DNA from: Nocardioides marmoribigeumensis
GTDB taxonomy: Bacteria; Actinomycetota; Actinomycetes; Propionibacteriales; Nocardioidaceae
DNA length: 64,000 nt
NCBI RefSeq assembly: GCF_031458325.1
Contig: NZ_JAVDYG010000001.1
Coordinates: 4,154,001 to 4,218,000, forward strand
Reading direction: 5' to 3'
Shown here: positions 16,570-29,556 of the stretch, one piece after another
Layout: every line of letters begins with the position of its first letter
How positions within the stretch are numbered: the first letter of the stretch is position 1
Notes under the pieces: model-generated
What the model was told of the DNA's origin: nothing
What the model saw: only the letters and a program-made list of their open reading frames with translations
Database searches by the model: none
Made by a program: the position numbers and the translations under genes

Positions 16570-17904
16570 TCACCGCTCGGCGGTGGGTGACCCGGACGAC
16601 TCGTCGGCGTACAGCACGCAGGCGACGTCGACGCCGCCTGCCCTCCGCAGCGCCGGGTCCTCGCCCTCCGCGAAGCGGACGGTGACCCCGGAGGCTCCGG
16701 ACGAGATGTCCTCGACGCCCTTCCACAGCGGCTCGTCGGGGCGCTCGGACCGGATCTCCTCGACCAGCCGCCTGGCCCCGTCTGGGTCGGCGCCGCCGAA
16801 GGTGACCTCCGTGGCCGGCCGGTCGAACACCTCCAGGTCACCGACCAGGCTGCGCTCGCGGAGGTAGACCTCGGAGTCGCGCCGGGTCCAGTGCTCCTCC
16901 AGCAGGGCCCGCAGGTCCCGCGACTCCCAGCCGCAGGTCGAGGTCGCCTCCGGGCAGCGCGGGTGGAACGAGCACCCGAGCGGCGGGCTGGCGGCGTCGG
17001 GGATCTCCCCGCGGGGCAGGTCGCGCGGCACCATGCGGGTGGGGTCGGGCTCGGGGATGGCCTTGAGCAGCGCCTTGGTGTAGGGGTGCTTGGGGTCCTC
17101 GAAGATCTCCTGGGTCGGCCCGATCTCGACGATGCGGCCGAGGTACATGATCGCGACGCGGTCGCAGAAGAACTTCGCGGTGGCCAGGTCGTGGGTGATG
17201 TAGACGTAGGTGAGCCCGAGGTCGTCCTTGAGGTCGAGCATGAGCTGGAGGATCTTGGCGCGCACGCTCATGTCGAGCATGGAGATCGGCTCGTCGGCCA
17301 CGAGCAGCTCGGGGTCGAGGATCACGGCCCGGGCGATGACGGCACGCTGCTTCTGGCCCCCGGACAGGTCGGAGGGGTACTTGCGGAGGAACTGCTCCGC
17401 GGGCGCGAGGCCCACGCGTTCCAGCGCGGCGACGACGCGCCGTCGCAGCTCGTCGCCCGAGGCGATGCCGTGGATCCTGAGCGGGTGGCCCACCGCGGTC
17501 TCGAGGTCCATCGACGGGTTGAGCGCCGCGTGGGGGTCCTGGAAGACCATCTGGAGGTCGGTGCGCAGCTCGCGCAGCCGCTTGGCCGAGCACTCGGCCA
17601 GGTCGGTGGTGCCGCCGTCCCCGTGGTGGTAGCGGATCGCCCCCTGGGTGGGCCGCACCAGGCCGAGCAGGGCGCGCCCGAGGGTGGTCTTGCCGGACCC
17701 GGACTCCCCCACCAGGCCCAGCACCTCTCCCTTGCGCAGGTCGATGTCGACGCCGTCCACCGCCTTGACCGTGCCGGTGTCGCGACCCAGCAGGCGCGCC
17801 AGGCTGCCGCCGCGGAGCTGGTAGTGCACGGCCAGGTCGTCGAGCTCCATCAGCACGTCGTCGGTGCGCGCGGGGGCGCTCGCGGTCTCAGGCTTCGTCG
17901 GCAA
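16570..17904 (-). CDS. Peptide ABC transporter, ATP-binding subunit (OppF/DppF type)
   Basis: 444 residues. Walker A GLVGESGSGKTTLG, Q-loop MVFQDP, signature LSGGQKQRA, Walker B LLVADEP, H-loop THD. The C-terminal oligopeptide-transporter cysteine region (GCSFHPRCPEATSTC) is followed by a roughly 110-residue extra tail. The start is taken as TTG 17904, since AAGGAG (17917-17912) lies 7 nt upstream; this overlaps the preceding gene by 17 bp. ATG 17850 is an alternative. Last gene of the importer operon. Confidence 0.9.
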   Translation of the reverse strand: MPTKPETASAPARTDDVLMELDDLAVHYQLRGGSLARLLGRDTGTVKAVDGVDIDLRKGEVLGLVGESGSGKTTLGRALLGLVRPTQGAIRYHHGDGGTTDLAECSAKRLRELRTDLQMVFQDPHAALNPSMDLETAVGHPLRIHGIASGDELRRRVVAALERVGLAPAEQFLRKYPSDLSGGQKQRAVIARAVILDPELLVADEPISMLDMSVRAKILQLMLDLKDDLGLTYVYITHDLATAKFFCDRVAIMYLGRIVEIGPTQEIFEDPKHPYTKALLKAIPEPDPTRMVPRDLPRGEIPDAASPPLGCSFHPRCPEATSTCGWESRDLRALLEEHWTRRDSEVYLRERSLVGDLEVFDRPATEVTFGGADPDGARRLVEEIRSERPDEPLWKGVEDISSGASGVTVRFAEGEDPALRRAGGVDVACVLYADESSGSPTAER

Positions 17905-18946
17905 CGGAGAGCTCCTTCTGCTCGAGGGGCTCGTCGCGACCGGCAGGGATCGTGGCGAGACCGGCGTCACGGGCCGCCACCCAGCACTCGACGCGGGTGC
18001 CGGAGTCGAGGGTCTCGACCGGCGGGTCCTCCAGGCACTGCTGGAGCGCCTGCGGGCAGCGCGGGTGGAAGTGGCAGCCCTGCGGCGGGGTGACCAGGTC
18101 CGGCGGGGCGCCCGGGATGTAGTGCAGGCCCGTCGTCGAGAGCGAGATCGTCGAACGCAGCAGCTCCTGGGTGTAGGGGTGCTGCGGGTGGGCGAAGACC
18201 TCCCGGGCGTCGCCGATCTCCACGATGCGGCCGGCGTACATCACCGCGACCCGGTCGCAGGCCTCGGCGATGATGCCGAGGTTGTGGGTGATCAGCAGCA
18301 GCGAGGTGTCGAACTCGCGGCGCAGGTCGTGCAGGATCCGGATGATCTGGGCCTCGACGAGGACGTCGAGCGCGGTGGTCGGCTCGTCGGCGACCACGAA
18401 CCGCGGTCGCAGCACGAGGGCGAGCGCGATCATCAGGCGCTGGCGCATGCCGCCGGAGAACTCGTGCGGGTAGGAGCGCCAGCGGGTGGGCGGGATGCCC
18501 ATGCGCCGCAGCACGTCGAGCGAGCGCTTCTCCATGTCCTCCTTGCGCAGGTCGGGCTCGTGCGTGCGCAGCGTCTCCAGGAAGTGCTCGCTGACCCGCA
18601 TCAGCGGGTTGAGCCGGGTCAGGGGCTCCTGGAAGATCATCCCGAGCTCCTGGCCGCGGCGCTTGTAGAGCTGCTTGGGGTCGATCGCGAGCAGGTCCTC
18701 ACCGCCGAAGGTGAGCCCGCCGTCCATCGCCGCCCCGTCGGGCAGCAGGCCGAGGAGGCCCCGCCCGAGGGTCGACTTGCCGCAGCCGGACTCCCCCACC
18801 AGGCCGAGGATCTCGCCCTGCCGCACCGAGAAGGAGACCCCGTCGACGGCGCGGACGGGGCCGCGGTCGGTGGCGTACCAGACGCGGATGTCATCGGCCC
18901 GGATCACCTCCTCGCGGGCGGGTGCGGACGCGCTGGTGCTGGTCAC
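17888..18946 (-). CDS. Peptide ABC transporter, ATP-binding subunit (OppD/DppD type)
   Basis: 352 residues. Walker [16 protein letters not shown]-loop MIFQEP, signature [10 protein letters not shown], Walker B FVVADEP, then the OppD cysteine motif [15 protein letters not shown]. It pairs with the next ATPase to energise import. GTG 18946 overlaps the permease stop in a GTGA. Confidence 0.95.
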   Translation of the reverse strand: MTSTSASAPAREEVIRADDIRVWYATDRGPVRAVDGVSFSVRQGEILGLVGESGCGKSTLGRGLLGLLPDGAAMDGGLTFGGEDLLAIDPKQLYKRRGQELGMIFQEPLTRLNPLMRVSEHFLETLRTHEPDLRKEDMEKRSLDVLRRMGIPPTRWRSYPHEFSGGMRQRLMIALALVLRPRFVVADEPTTALDVLVEAQIIRILHDLRREFDTSLLLITHNLGIIAEACDRVAVMYAGRIVEIGDAREVFAHPQHPYTQELLRSTISLSTTGLHYIPGAPPDLVTPPQGCHFHPRCPQALQQCLEDPPVETLDSGTRVECWVAARDAGLATIPAGRDEPLEQKELSVADEA

Positions 18947-19893
18947 TGGCCGACCTCCGTCGTCTCTCGGTCACGCGGCGGCAGGACCACCTTGCGCAGC
19001 CGGCGCTTGCGCAGCACCGGGTTGATCGTCTCGTTGAGCCCCTCGCCGACCAGAGTCAGGCCGACGATGAGCAGGACGATGGCGGCGCCCGGGAACGCCG
19101 CGGTCCACCAGATCCCCGCCGACACGTCGTCCAGGGCGCGGTCGAGGTCGTAGCCCCACTCCGCGGCCTCGGTCGGCTGGATGCCGAAGCCGAGGAAGCC
19201 GAGGGCCGCGAGCGTGCCGAGCGCGTCGGCGGCGTTGAGGGTGCCGATCACCGGGACCGAGCCGATCACGTTGCCGAACAGGTAGCGCCACATGATCGTG
19301 GAGTCCTTCGCGCCGATCGCGCGCGCGGCCTCGACGTACGTCGCCTCGCGGGCCGAGACGGTCGTGTTGCGGACCACGCGGAAGTACTGCGGGATGTAGA
19401 TGACCGTCAGCGAGATCGCGGCGGCCAGCACGCCGCCGCCCAGCTTCCCGCTGAGCAGGAAGCTGAAGACGATCGCCAGGAGCAGCGTGGGGAACGCGTA
19501 GATCGCGTCGGTGAAGAACACCAGCAGCCGGTCGGTCCAGCCACCGACGTAGCCGGAGACCAGGCCCAGCACGACGCCGGCCACCACCGAGAGCAGCACC
19601 GAGAGCACCACGACCGTGAGGCCCGTGCGCGCACCCCAGATGACGCGGGACAGGACGTCGTAGAACTGGTCGTTGGTGCCGAAGACGTGGGCTCCCGACG
19701 GCGCCTGCAGCTTGGGCAGCTTGACCCCGTCGACCTTGGACTGGGAGAAGTCGGTGGGCGCGATCCAGGGGGCGAAGATCGCGACCACGATGAAGGCGAG
19801 CGTGATCAGCAACCCGGTGACCAGCAGCCAGCGGGCCGGTCCGCTGGTCGTCCGGAACGGACTGGTCAGCCGGGAGAGAGCGCGGTTGGCCAT
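18943..19893 (-). CDS. Peptide ABC transporter permease (OppC/DppC type)
   Basis: 316 residues, an N-terminal helix plus about five permease helices. The EAA loop reads [39 protein letters not shown] is the typical DppC periplasmic segment. The ATG overlaps the preceding stop as TGATG. Confidence 0.95.
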   Translation of the reverse strand: MANRALSRLTSPFRTTSGPARWLLVTGLLITLAFIVVAIFAPWIAPTDFSQSKVDGVKLPKLQAPSGAHVFGTNDQFYDVLSRVIWGARTGLTVVVLSVLLSVVAGVVLGLVSGYVGGWTDRLLVFFTDAIYAFPTLLLAIVFSFLLSGKLGGGVLAAAISLTVIYIPQYFRVVRNTTVSAREATYVEAARAIGAKDSTIMWRYLFGNVIGSVPVIGTLNAADALGTLAALGFLGFGIQPTEAAEWGYDLDRALDDVSAGIWWTAAFPGAAIVLLIVGLTLVGEGLNETINPVLRKRRLRKVVLPPRDRETTEVGQ

Positions 19894-20921
19894 CAGTAGC
19901 TCACTCTCGGGTCGATCAGGGCGTTGAGGATGTCGACCAGCACGCTCATCACCACGACGATGAGGGCGAAGAACGTGACCAGCCCCTGCACCGCCGCGTA
20001 GTCACGCGCGTTGAGGTAGTCGATCAGCTCCGTGCCCAGCCCCGGCCAGTTGAAGGTGCTCTCGGTGAGCACCGCCCCCGAGAGCGTGAGCGCCACCTGC
20101 AGGCCGATGACGGTGACCACCGGCACCAGCGCGTTGCGGAACGCGTGGCGACGGATGACGTAGCGCTCGGGGATGCCGCGGGCACGGGCGGCCTCGACGT
20201 AGTCGCCCTTGAGGGTCTGGAGCAGGTTGACCCGCACGAGCCGGATGAAGACGCCGCAGAGCAGCAGACCGAGGGTGAAGCAGGGCAGGACGTGGTGCTT
20301 CAGCACGTCGGTGACGGCCGCTCCGTTGCCGGACAGGACGGCGTCGAGCAGCAGGATGTGGGTCTTGGGCTGGACGGTGAACTTGGTGACCGGCGAGGCG
20401 ATGTCGTACGTCGGCCACCCCGTGCCGGCGCTGGCGACGATGAGGACGAGCACCAGGCCCACGACGAAGATCGGGGCGGCGTAGGTGACGATGCCGAACA
20501 GGCGGATCACGATGTCGGCGAAGGAGTCGCGGCGCCGCCCGGCCATGAGGCCCAGCGGGATGCCGATGACCAGGGCGAAGAGGAAGGCCCCGATCGTGAG
20601 CGTCAGGGTCGCCCCGCCGTTGTCGCGGATGATGTCGATGACCGGACGGTTGTCGGACAGGGCCTTGCCCAGGTTGAGGTGCGCGACCTGGCCGAGGTAC
20701 TCGAGGTACTGCACCCACAGCGGCCGGTCGAGCCCGAGCGACGCACGACGCCGGTCGAGCTCGTCCTCGCTGAGCCGGCCGCCCACGGCGGCGCTGACCG
20801 GGTCACCAGGGGCCACGCGGAGCATGAGGAACACCAGCGTGAGCACGAGCCAGATCATCGGGACCAGCAGCACCAGCCGCTGTCCGATGTAGCGCGGCAG
20901 CGAGCCGCCCGCGACAGCCAT
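19893..20921 (-). CDS. Peptide ABC transporter permease (OppB/DppB type)
   Basis: 342 residues. YIGQRLVLLVPMIWLVLTLVF first helix, the PGDPV motif, EAA loop DYVEAARARGIPERYVIRRH, and the conserved ending ILNALIDPRVSY. It is separated from the binding-protein gene by 92 bp containing a strong hairpin, so it is probably expressed at lower level than the binding protein. Confidence 0.95.
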   Translation of the reverse strand: MAVAGGSLPRYIGQRLVLLVPMIWLVLTLVFLMLRVAPGDPVSAAVGGRLSEDELDRRRASLGLDRPLWVQYLEYLGQVAHLNLGKALSDNRPVIDIIRDNGGATLTLTIGAFLFALVIGIPLGLMAGRRRDSFADIVIRLFGIVTYAAPIFVVGLVLVLIVASAGTGWPTYDIASPVTKFTVQPKTHILLLDAVLSGNGAAVTDVLKHHVLPCFTLGLLLCGVFIRLVRVNLLQTLKGDYVEAARARGIPERYVIRRHAFRNALVPVVTVIGLQVALTLSGAVLTESTFNWPGLGTELIDYLNARDYAAVQGLVTFFALIVVVMSVLVDILNALIDPRVSY

Positions 20922-20976
20922 CGGGGTCTCCTAGGAGGGGAGGTCAGTGGACCTCGGGGTGGGCACACGTGCGTGA

Positions 20977-21003
20977 AGGGCCCGGGAGTGTCCCCCGGGC
21001 CCT
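20977..21003 (-). terminator. Attenuating hairpin after the binding-protein gene
   Basis: A perfect 10-bp stem (20977-20986/20994-21003) with a 7-nt loop, 10 bp after the binding-protein stop and inside the operon. It could reduce read-through into the permease genes or protect the upstream mRNA 3' end. No T-tract. Confidence 0.65.
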
Positions 21004-21013
21004 CCACACGAGA

Positions 21014-22618
21014 TCAGGACGACTTGCTGATCGTCCAGAGGCGGAAGATGTACGTCGGGTCGAGGGTCTCCTTGACCCCCTGCATCCCCGGGCCGGCCAC
21101 GGCGACGTTCTTGCCGAACCACGACGGGATGTAGGGCACGTCCTCGGCAGCGATGTCCTGCAGCTGCCCGATGATCTCGTCGCGCTTGTTGGTGTCGGTC
21201 TCGGCGAGCTCCTGCTCGAGGAGCTTGTTCACCTCGGGGTTGCTGTAGCCGTTGGCGAAGAAGCCACCGTCCTTGATGAACGGCGTCAGGTAGTTGTCGG
21301 CGTCCAGGATGTCGGGGTACCAGCCGAGCGCGAAGAGGTCGTAGGCGTTCTTCTTGTAGAGCGTCTGGTACTGCTCCCACTCCGCGCTCTTGAGCGCGAC
21401 CTTGAACAGGCCGCTCTCGTTGAGCTGGTCGGAGAGGTCCTTGGCCTCGTCGACCAGGTTGGGGCCGTAGTGGGTCGGCGTCCAGCCGATGGTCAGGTCG
21501 ACCGGTGTCTTCACGCCGGCCTGGCTGAGGATCTGCTTGGCCTTGGCGGTGTCGGGTGCGGCGCCGTACTTCTCCTTGAAGGAGTCCTTCTGGCCGCCGA
21601 AGCCGGGCGGGACGATGGAGTAGGCCGGGGCGGTGGTGCCGTCGTAGGCGTCCTGGGTGATGGCGTCGCGGTCGATCAGCTGGGCGACGGCCTGGCGGAC
21701 GGCCTTCTGCTTGCCCGTGGCGGTGCCGAGCTGGAAGACCCAGTAGCGGAACTCAGCGCCGCCGCCCTCGAGGACCTGGGCGTTGCTGTTGTCCTTGAGG
21801 TCCTGCAGGTCCGTCGGGGACAGCGTGCGCCAGGCGATGTCGACCTGACCGGTCTTGATCGCCTCCTTGAGGGGGGCCGGGTCCTTGAAGTACTGGACGA
21901 AGATCTGTGACGACTTGGACTTCTTCTCGCCCTTGTAGGAGGCGTTGGCCTCGAGGACCGCCTGCTCGCCGGGCTTGTACTGCGACAGCTTGAGCGGGCC
22001 GGAGCCGATCACCTTGTCGTCGTCGAGCAGCTTGTCGGCGGGGAAGACGTCCTCGTCGACGATCGAGGTGGTCGCGGTCGAGAGCAGCTTGAGGAACGTG
22101 GTGTCCGGGGTGTTGAGGTGGAACGTCACGGTGGTGTCGTCCGGCGTCTCGATCGAGTCCGCACGGAACTTGCCGTCCTTGTCGGTCAGCTGGCCGAGGA
22201 GCACCGCGGAGCCGTTGGGGTCGGCGATGTCGATGTTGCGCTTGAAGCTGAAGAGCACGTCGGAGGACGTCAGCTCGTCGCCGTTGGAGAACTTCAGCCC
22301 GCTCGTGAGCTTGCAGGTGACGGTCTGGGGGTCGTCGTAGTCGCAGCTCGCGGCGTCGGCGACCGGCTCGGTCTCGTTGGCGTTGATCGTCATCAGCTGC
22401 TGGAAGATGGCGTACTGCATGTTCCACGAGCCGAAGTCGTAGGAACCGGCCGGGTCCATCGCGGTGACGGACTCGGTGGTGCCGAGGATGTACTTGCTGC
22501 CGTCGCCTCCCCCGCCGCCGGTGTTGCTGCTGCTGCCTCCGTCGTCGCCGCCGCACGCGGCGAGCGAGGCGACCATGACGCCCGCGCTGACCGCCGCGAG
22601 CATGCCCCTCTTGCGCAT
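21014..22618 (-). CDS. Peptide ABC transporter substrate-binding lipoprotein
   Basis: 534 residues. Lipoprotein signal MRKRGMLAAVSAGVMVASLA with lipobox SLAAC (Cys22), then a Gly/Ser linker and an SBP_bac_5 domain (GLKFSNGDELTSSDVLFSFK, AEWEQYQTLYKKNAYDLFAL). It captures peptides, or possibly nickel or opines; the substrate cannot be told from sequence. ATG 22618 has AGAGG about 10 nt upstream; GTG 22621 is equally possible. First gene of the importer operon. Confidence 0.93.
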   Translation of the reverse strand: MRKRGMLAAVSAGVMVASLAACGGDDGGSSSNTGGGGGDGSKYILGTTESVTAMDPAGSYDFGSWNMQYAIFQQLMTINANETEPVADAASCDYDDPQTVTCKLTSGLKFSNGDELTSSDVLFSFKRNIDIADPNGSAVLLGQLTDKDGKFRADSIETPDDTTVTFHLNTPDTTFLKLLSTATTSIVDEDVFPADKLLDDDKVIGSGPLKLSQYKPGEQAVLEANASYKGEKKSKSSQIFVQYFKDPAPLKEAIKTGQVDIAWRTLSPTDLQDLKDNSNAQVLEGGGAEFRYWVFQLGTATGKQKAVRQAVAQLIDRDAITQDAYDGTTAPAYSIVPPGFGGQKDSFKEKYGAAPDTAKAKQILSQAGVKTPVDLTIGWTPTHYGPNLVDEAKDLSDQLNESGLFKVALKSAEWEQYQTLYKKNAYDLFALGWYPDILDADNYLTPFIKDGGFFANGYSNPEVNKLLEQELAETDTNKRDEIIGQLQDIAAEDVPYIPSWFGKNVAVAGPGMQGVKETLDPTYIFRLWTISKSS

Positions 22619-22739
22619 CACTTCGTACCTCTTCAGGTCGTTGTTCGAGTCGAGAGCTCCGCCGCCGGCGGAGCCCGGCTCGCAAGGTAACGCTGAGCGG
22701 GGAGCCTCGACCACCACTGAAACGGCACGGGAAGGTCGC

Positions 22740-22800
22740 GAATCGACAACGATTCCGGATCCGGCCCGGTGATCGGGCCCTCCGGCCCCGGTGATCGGGC
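22740..22800. promoter_or_regulatory. Operator-like dyad and tandem palindromes upstream of the importer
   Basis: GAATCG-ACAA-CGATTC (22740-22755) is a 6-bp dyad. Beside it a 14-bp unit CCCGGTGATCGGGC occurs twice (22765-22778 and 22787-22800), each a small hairpin. The units lie between the HAD stop (22801) and the binding-protein start. They could be a terminator for metH-HAD plus a control site for the importer. Confidence 0.4.
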
Positions 22801-23490
22801 TCAGTCGAGGTCCAGCGACCTGAGCTGGTCGAGGCCGACGACGGCCAGCGTCTCGCGGAACACGCGGCGGTCGCTCGGCGCCACCGGCACGTGGTTCTCG
22901 ATCACCAGCACCACGCAGCCGGCAGCCTCGGCGGAGCGCGCGCCGGTGTTGGAGTCCTCGATGGCCACGCAGTCCTCGGGGCGTACGCCGAGCAGCCGTG
23001 CGGCCTGGAGGTAGGGCTCGGGGTGGGGCTTGCCGAACTCGACCTGGTCACCGGTCACGACCTCGGCGAACGAGCCCTCGGGCAGCGAGGCGAGCACCGG
23101 CTCCACGAACCGCTGGTAGGACATCGTGACCAGCGCGCACGGGACGCCGGCGACGCGGAGCTCCTCGAGCAGCTCCCGTGCCCCGGGCCGCCACGGCACC
23201 GAGCGCTGCACCCGGGCCACGACGCCGTCGAGCAGCAGGTCGACGATGACCTCCGGCTCGAGGTCGATGCCGGACTTGTCGCGCAGCATCGTCGCGGACA
23301 CGATCAGCTCGTTGCCGACCAGGTCGAGCGCCTGGTCGTGGCTCCACGTGCCGCCGTGCGCCTCGACCACCTCGGTCTCGACGGCGATCCAGTAGGGCTC
23401 GGTGTCGACCAGGGTGCCGTCCATGTCCCACAGGACGGCCGCGGGGAACCGGCCCGGACCTCGTCGGTCGGCCGGGGTCGGGTCGTCCAC
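22801..23490 (-). CDS. HAD-superfamily phosphatase (beta-phosphoglucomutase-like)
   Basis: 229 residues. HAD motif I DMDGTLVDTE, motif II near ALVTMSYQRF, motif III region GKPHPEPYL, motif IV VAIEDSNTGARSAEAAG. Subclass I cap (helical) between motifs I and II. GTG 23490 follows the metH stop by 1 nt, so it is coupled to metH. Substrate unknown. Confidence 0.9.
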   Translation of the reverse strand: MDDPTPADRRGPGRFPAAVLWDMDGTLVDTEPYWIAVETEVVEAHGGTWSHDQALDLVGNELIVSATMLRDKSGIDLEPEVIVDLLLDGVVARVQRSVPWRPGARELLEELRVAGVPCALVTMSYQRFVEPVLASLPEGSFAEVVTGDQVEFGKPHPEPYLQAARLLGVRPEDCVAIEDSNTGARSAEAAGCVVLVIENHVPVAPSDRRVFRETLAVVGLDQLRSLDLD

Positions 23491-23491
23491 C

Positions 23492-27217
<3,726 letters not shown>

Positions 27218-27315
27218 GGGGTTCCTTCACAGGTGGGGGACGGATCAACGGTAACGACCGCAGGCACGCAGGCGCGCCCGCATCTCATGCCCGTGGTTCG
27301 CAGGTGCCCAGGTCA

Positions 27316-27321
27316 TAGGCT
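27316..27321 (+). promoter_or_regulatory. -10 element of the PAC2 gene (leaderless)
   Basis: TAGGCT, 6 nt before the GTG at 27328; no Shine-Dalgarno. Confidence 0.55.
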
Positions 27322-27327
27322 GGTCAT

Positions 27328-28182
27328 GTGATCGAGATCGAGCCGGTGGGCCCGCTGCGCGACCCCGTCCTGGTCGCCGCCTTCGAGGGGTGGAACGACG
27401 CCGCCGACGCCGCGTCGGGGGTCGTCGACCACCTCCTGTCGGTCTGGGAGAGCACGCTCGTCGCGGTGATGGACCCCGAGGACTTCTACGACTTCCAGAT
27501 GAACCGCCCGCTCATCGAGACCGACGAGCACGGCCACCGCCGGATCACCTGGCCCTCGACCCAGCTGTCCGTCGTGTCTCCCCCGGGCTCCCTGCGTGAC
27601 GTGATCCTGCTGCGCGGGATCGAGCCCAACATGCGCTGGCGGCAGTTCTGCGCCGAGCTGCTGGCCGCGGCCGACGAGCTCGAGGTCAGCCACGTGGTGA
27701 CCTTCGGTGCCCTGCTCGCCGACAGCCCGCACACGCGGCCCATCCCGATCTCCGGCAGCTCCACCGAGCCGGGGATCCAGGACCGGCTGGGCCTCGAGCC
27801 CTCCCACTACGAGGGCCCGACCGGCATCGTCGGGGTCTTCCAGGACGCCTGCATCCGCACCGACATGCCGGCCACGTCGTTCTGGGCGGCGGTCCCCCAC
27901 TACGTCGCCCAGCCACCCTGCCCCAAGGCCACGCTCGCCCTGCTCGGCCAGCTCGAGGAGCTGCTCGAGATCCCGATCCCGCTGGGCGACCTGCAGGAGG
28001 AGTCGCGGGCCTGGGAGCGCGGGGTCACCGAGCTCGCCGAGGAGGACGCCGAGATCGGGGAGTACGTCCGCGCCCTCGAGGAGTCCCGTGACACCGCCGA
28101 CCTGCCCGAGGCCAGCGGTGAGTCCATCGCCCGTGAGTTCGAGCGCTTCCTCCGCCGCCAGGACCCCCCGGCCGGCAGCTGA
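27328..28182 (+). CDS. PAC2-family protein
   Basis: 284 residues. PAC2 proteins relate to proteasome assembly chaperones of eukaryotes and archaea; the actinobacterial role is unknown. Recognised from the opening RDPVLVAAFEGWNDAADAAS, the VVTFGALLAD core and the C-terminal helical AEIGEYVRALEESRD. In actinobacteria this gene commonly sits beside mshC and metH, as here. Having both a PAC2 protein and a true 20S proteasome in one window is suggestive, but no functional link is shown. Confidence 0.9.
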   Translation: MIEIEPVGPLRDPVLVAAFEGWNDAADAASGVVDHLLSVWESTLVAVMDPEDFYDFQMNRPLIETDEHGHRRITWPSTQLSVVSPPGSLRDVILLRGIEPNMRWRQFCAELLAAADELEVSHVVTFGALLADSPHTRPIPISGSSTEPGIQDRLGLEPSHYEGPTGIVGVFQDACIRTDMPATSFWAAVPHYVAQPPCPKATLALLGQLEELLEIPIPLGDLQEESRAWERGVTELAEEDAEIGEYVRALEESRDTADLPEASGESIAREFERFLRRQDPPAGS

Positions 28183-28219
28183 GCGGGCGCCGCGACGTAC
28201 GCCCGCCCCACCCGCGGCC

Positions 28220-28286
28220 CGCGCGTACTCCGACGTACGCGTGGTCAATGTCCATAATGTCCAGCGCGTACGTCGGAGTACGCGCG
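28220..28286. repeat. Perfect 22-bp inverted repeat, convergent terminator or mobile hairpin
   Basis: Arms 28220-28241 and 28265-28286 are exact reverse complements (one further G-C pair at 28219/28287) around a 23-nt AT-richer loop holding AATGTCC twice. It lies between the convergent PAC2 and mshC genes. The stem is much longer than the other terminators here, and the loop composition differs from the surroundings. Confidence 0.8.
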
Positions 28287-28301
28287 GCGGGGCGCGGTGG
28301 G

Positions 28302-29528
28302 TCAGAGGAGGATGCCGAGGCGGGCGTCGATGAGCTCGCGGACGGTCTCGGCCCCGGAGCCGTCGCCGGGGTACCACCCCTCGGCCCAGTCGTCGAGCAG
28401 CTTGATCGCCCGGGGGGTGTCGAGGTCACCGGCCAGCGCCTGGCGGACCGAGACGACGAGCTGGTTGGCCTGGACCTGGGTGGTGGAGCCCAGCTGGGCC
28501 CGCCACGCGGCGAGCCGCTTCTCGGCCTCGGCCAGGTCGTCGTCGTGCCACTCCCAGTCGGAGCGGTAGTGGTGGGCGAGCAGCGCCAGGCGCAGCACCA
28601 TCGGGTCGACGCCCTGCTCGCGCAGCCGGGAGACGAAGACCAGGTTGCCCAGCGACTTGGACATCTTCTCGCCCTCGTAGCCGACCATCCCGGTGTGCAC
28701 GTAGTTGCGGGCGAAGAGCAGGCCGGGGAACGCCGCCTGCGCCTCGGAGGCGCTCATCTCGTGGTGCGGGAAGACCAGGTCGTTGCCGCCGCCCTGGACG
28801 TCGAAGTGCTCCCCCAGGGTGCTGAGCGCGATGGCGCTGCACTCGATGTGCCAGCCCGGTCGGCCACGGCCGAGCGGGGTGTCCCAGGCGGGCTCGCCGG
28901 GCCGCTCGGCGCGCCAGAGCAGGCAGTCGAGGGCGTGGCGCTTGCCGGGGCGGTCGGGGTCGCCGCCCCGCTCGCCGAAGGTCTCGAGCATCTCGGCGTC
29001 GGTGAGCTTGGCGAGCTGGCCGAAGGCCGGGTCGGCGTGCACGTCGAAGTACCAGTCGTCGTCGACCTGGTAGGCGTGGCCGAGGTGCTGCAGCTGCTGG
29101 ACGAGCTCGACCACGAGGGGGATCGTCTCGACGGCGCCGAGGTACTCCGCCGGCGGGAGGATGCGCAGCGCCTCCATGTCGCCGCGGAACCGCTCGATCT
29201 CGCGGTCGGCGACGTCGCGCCAGTCCTCGCCGTCACGCTCGGCGCGCTCGAGCAGCGGGTCGTCGACGTCGGTGACGTTCTGGACGTAGCGCACCTGCAG
29301 GCCCATGTCGCGCCAGGCACGGACCACGAGGTCGAAGGCGAGGTAGGTCGCGGCGTGCCCGAGGTGGGTGGCGTCGTAGGGCGTGATGCCGCAGACGTAG
29401 ATGCGCGCCTCGTCCCTCGCCGTGGTCGAGGGGCGGAGCGCGCGACGCTGGGTGTCGAAGAGCTGGAGGGTCGGGGAACGCCCGTGTCGCTCCAACGACG
29501 GCACGTCCGTGCCCTTCCAAGCCCGCAT
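28302..29528 (-). CDS. mshC: L-cysteine:1D-myo-inositol 2-amino-2-deoxy-alpha-D-glucopyranoside ligase (mycothiol synthesis)
   Basis: 408 residues. ATP-dependent step that adds cysteine to GlcN-inositol in mycothiol synthesis; evolved from cysteinyl-tRNA synthetase. Zinc ligand C46 in [19 protein letters not shown]-like H55-L-G-H58, zinc C230 (WHIECSA) and H255/H256 (FPHHE), KMSKS at 288-292. It is shorter than CysRS at the C-terminus, as expected for MshC. ATG 29528 follows TAGGCT by 7 nt, so it is predicted leaderless. Confidence 0.95.
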   Translation of the reverse strand: MRAWKGTDVPSLERHGRSPTLQLFDTQRRALRPSTTARDEARIYVCGITPYDATHLGHAATYLAFDLVVRAWRDMGLQVRYVQNVTDVDDPLLERAERDGEDWRDVADREIERFRGDMEALRILPPAEYLGAVETIPLVVELVQQLQHLGHAYQVDDDWYFDVHADPAFGQLAKLTDAEMLETFGERGGDPDRPGKRHALDCLLWRAERPGEPAWDTPLGRGRPGWHIECSAIALSTLGEHFDVQGGGNDLVFPHHEMSASEAQAAFPGLLFARNYVHTGMVGYEGEKMSKSLGNLVFVSRLREQGVDPMVLRLALLAHHYRSDWEWHDDDLAEAEKRLAAWRAQLGSTTQVQANQLVVSVRQALAGDLDTPRAIKLLDDWAEGWYPGDGSGAETVRELIDARLGILL

Positions 29529-29535
29529 GGACCAG

Positions 29536-29541
29536 AGCCTA
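29536..29541 (-). promoter_or_regulatory. -10 element of mshC (leaderless)
   Basis: TAGGCT on the minus strand, 7 nt before the mshC ATG, in the 28-bp gap after the SCO1664-type gene. It implies mshC can be transcribed independently of the upstream trio. Confidence 0.55.
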
Positions 29542-29556
29542 CAAGTCCGGCCGCAG

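Noticed and set aside
27218-27327. A cobalamin or SAM riboswitch before metH
   Set aside because: Only about 110 bp lie between the divergent starts; no B12-box or SAM-type helices are visible, and a -10 sits about 30 nt from the start.
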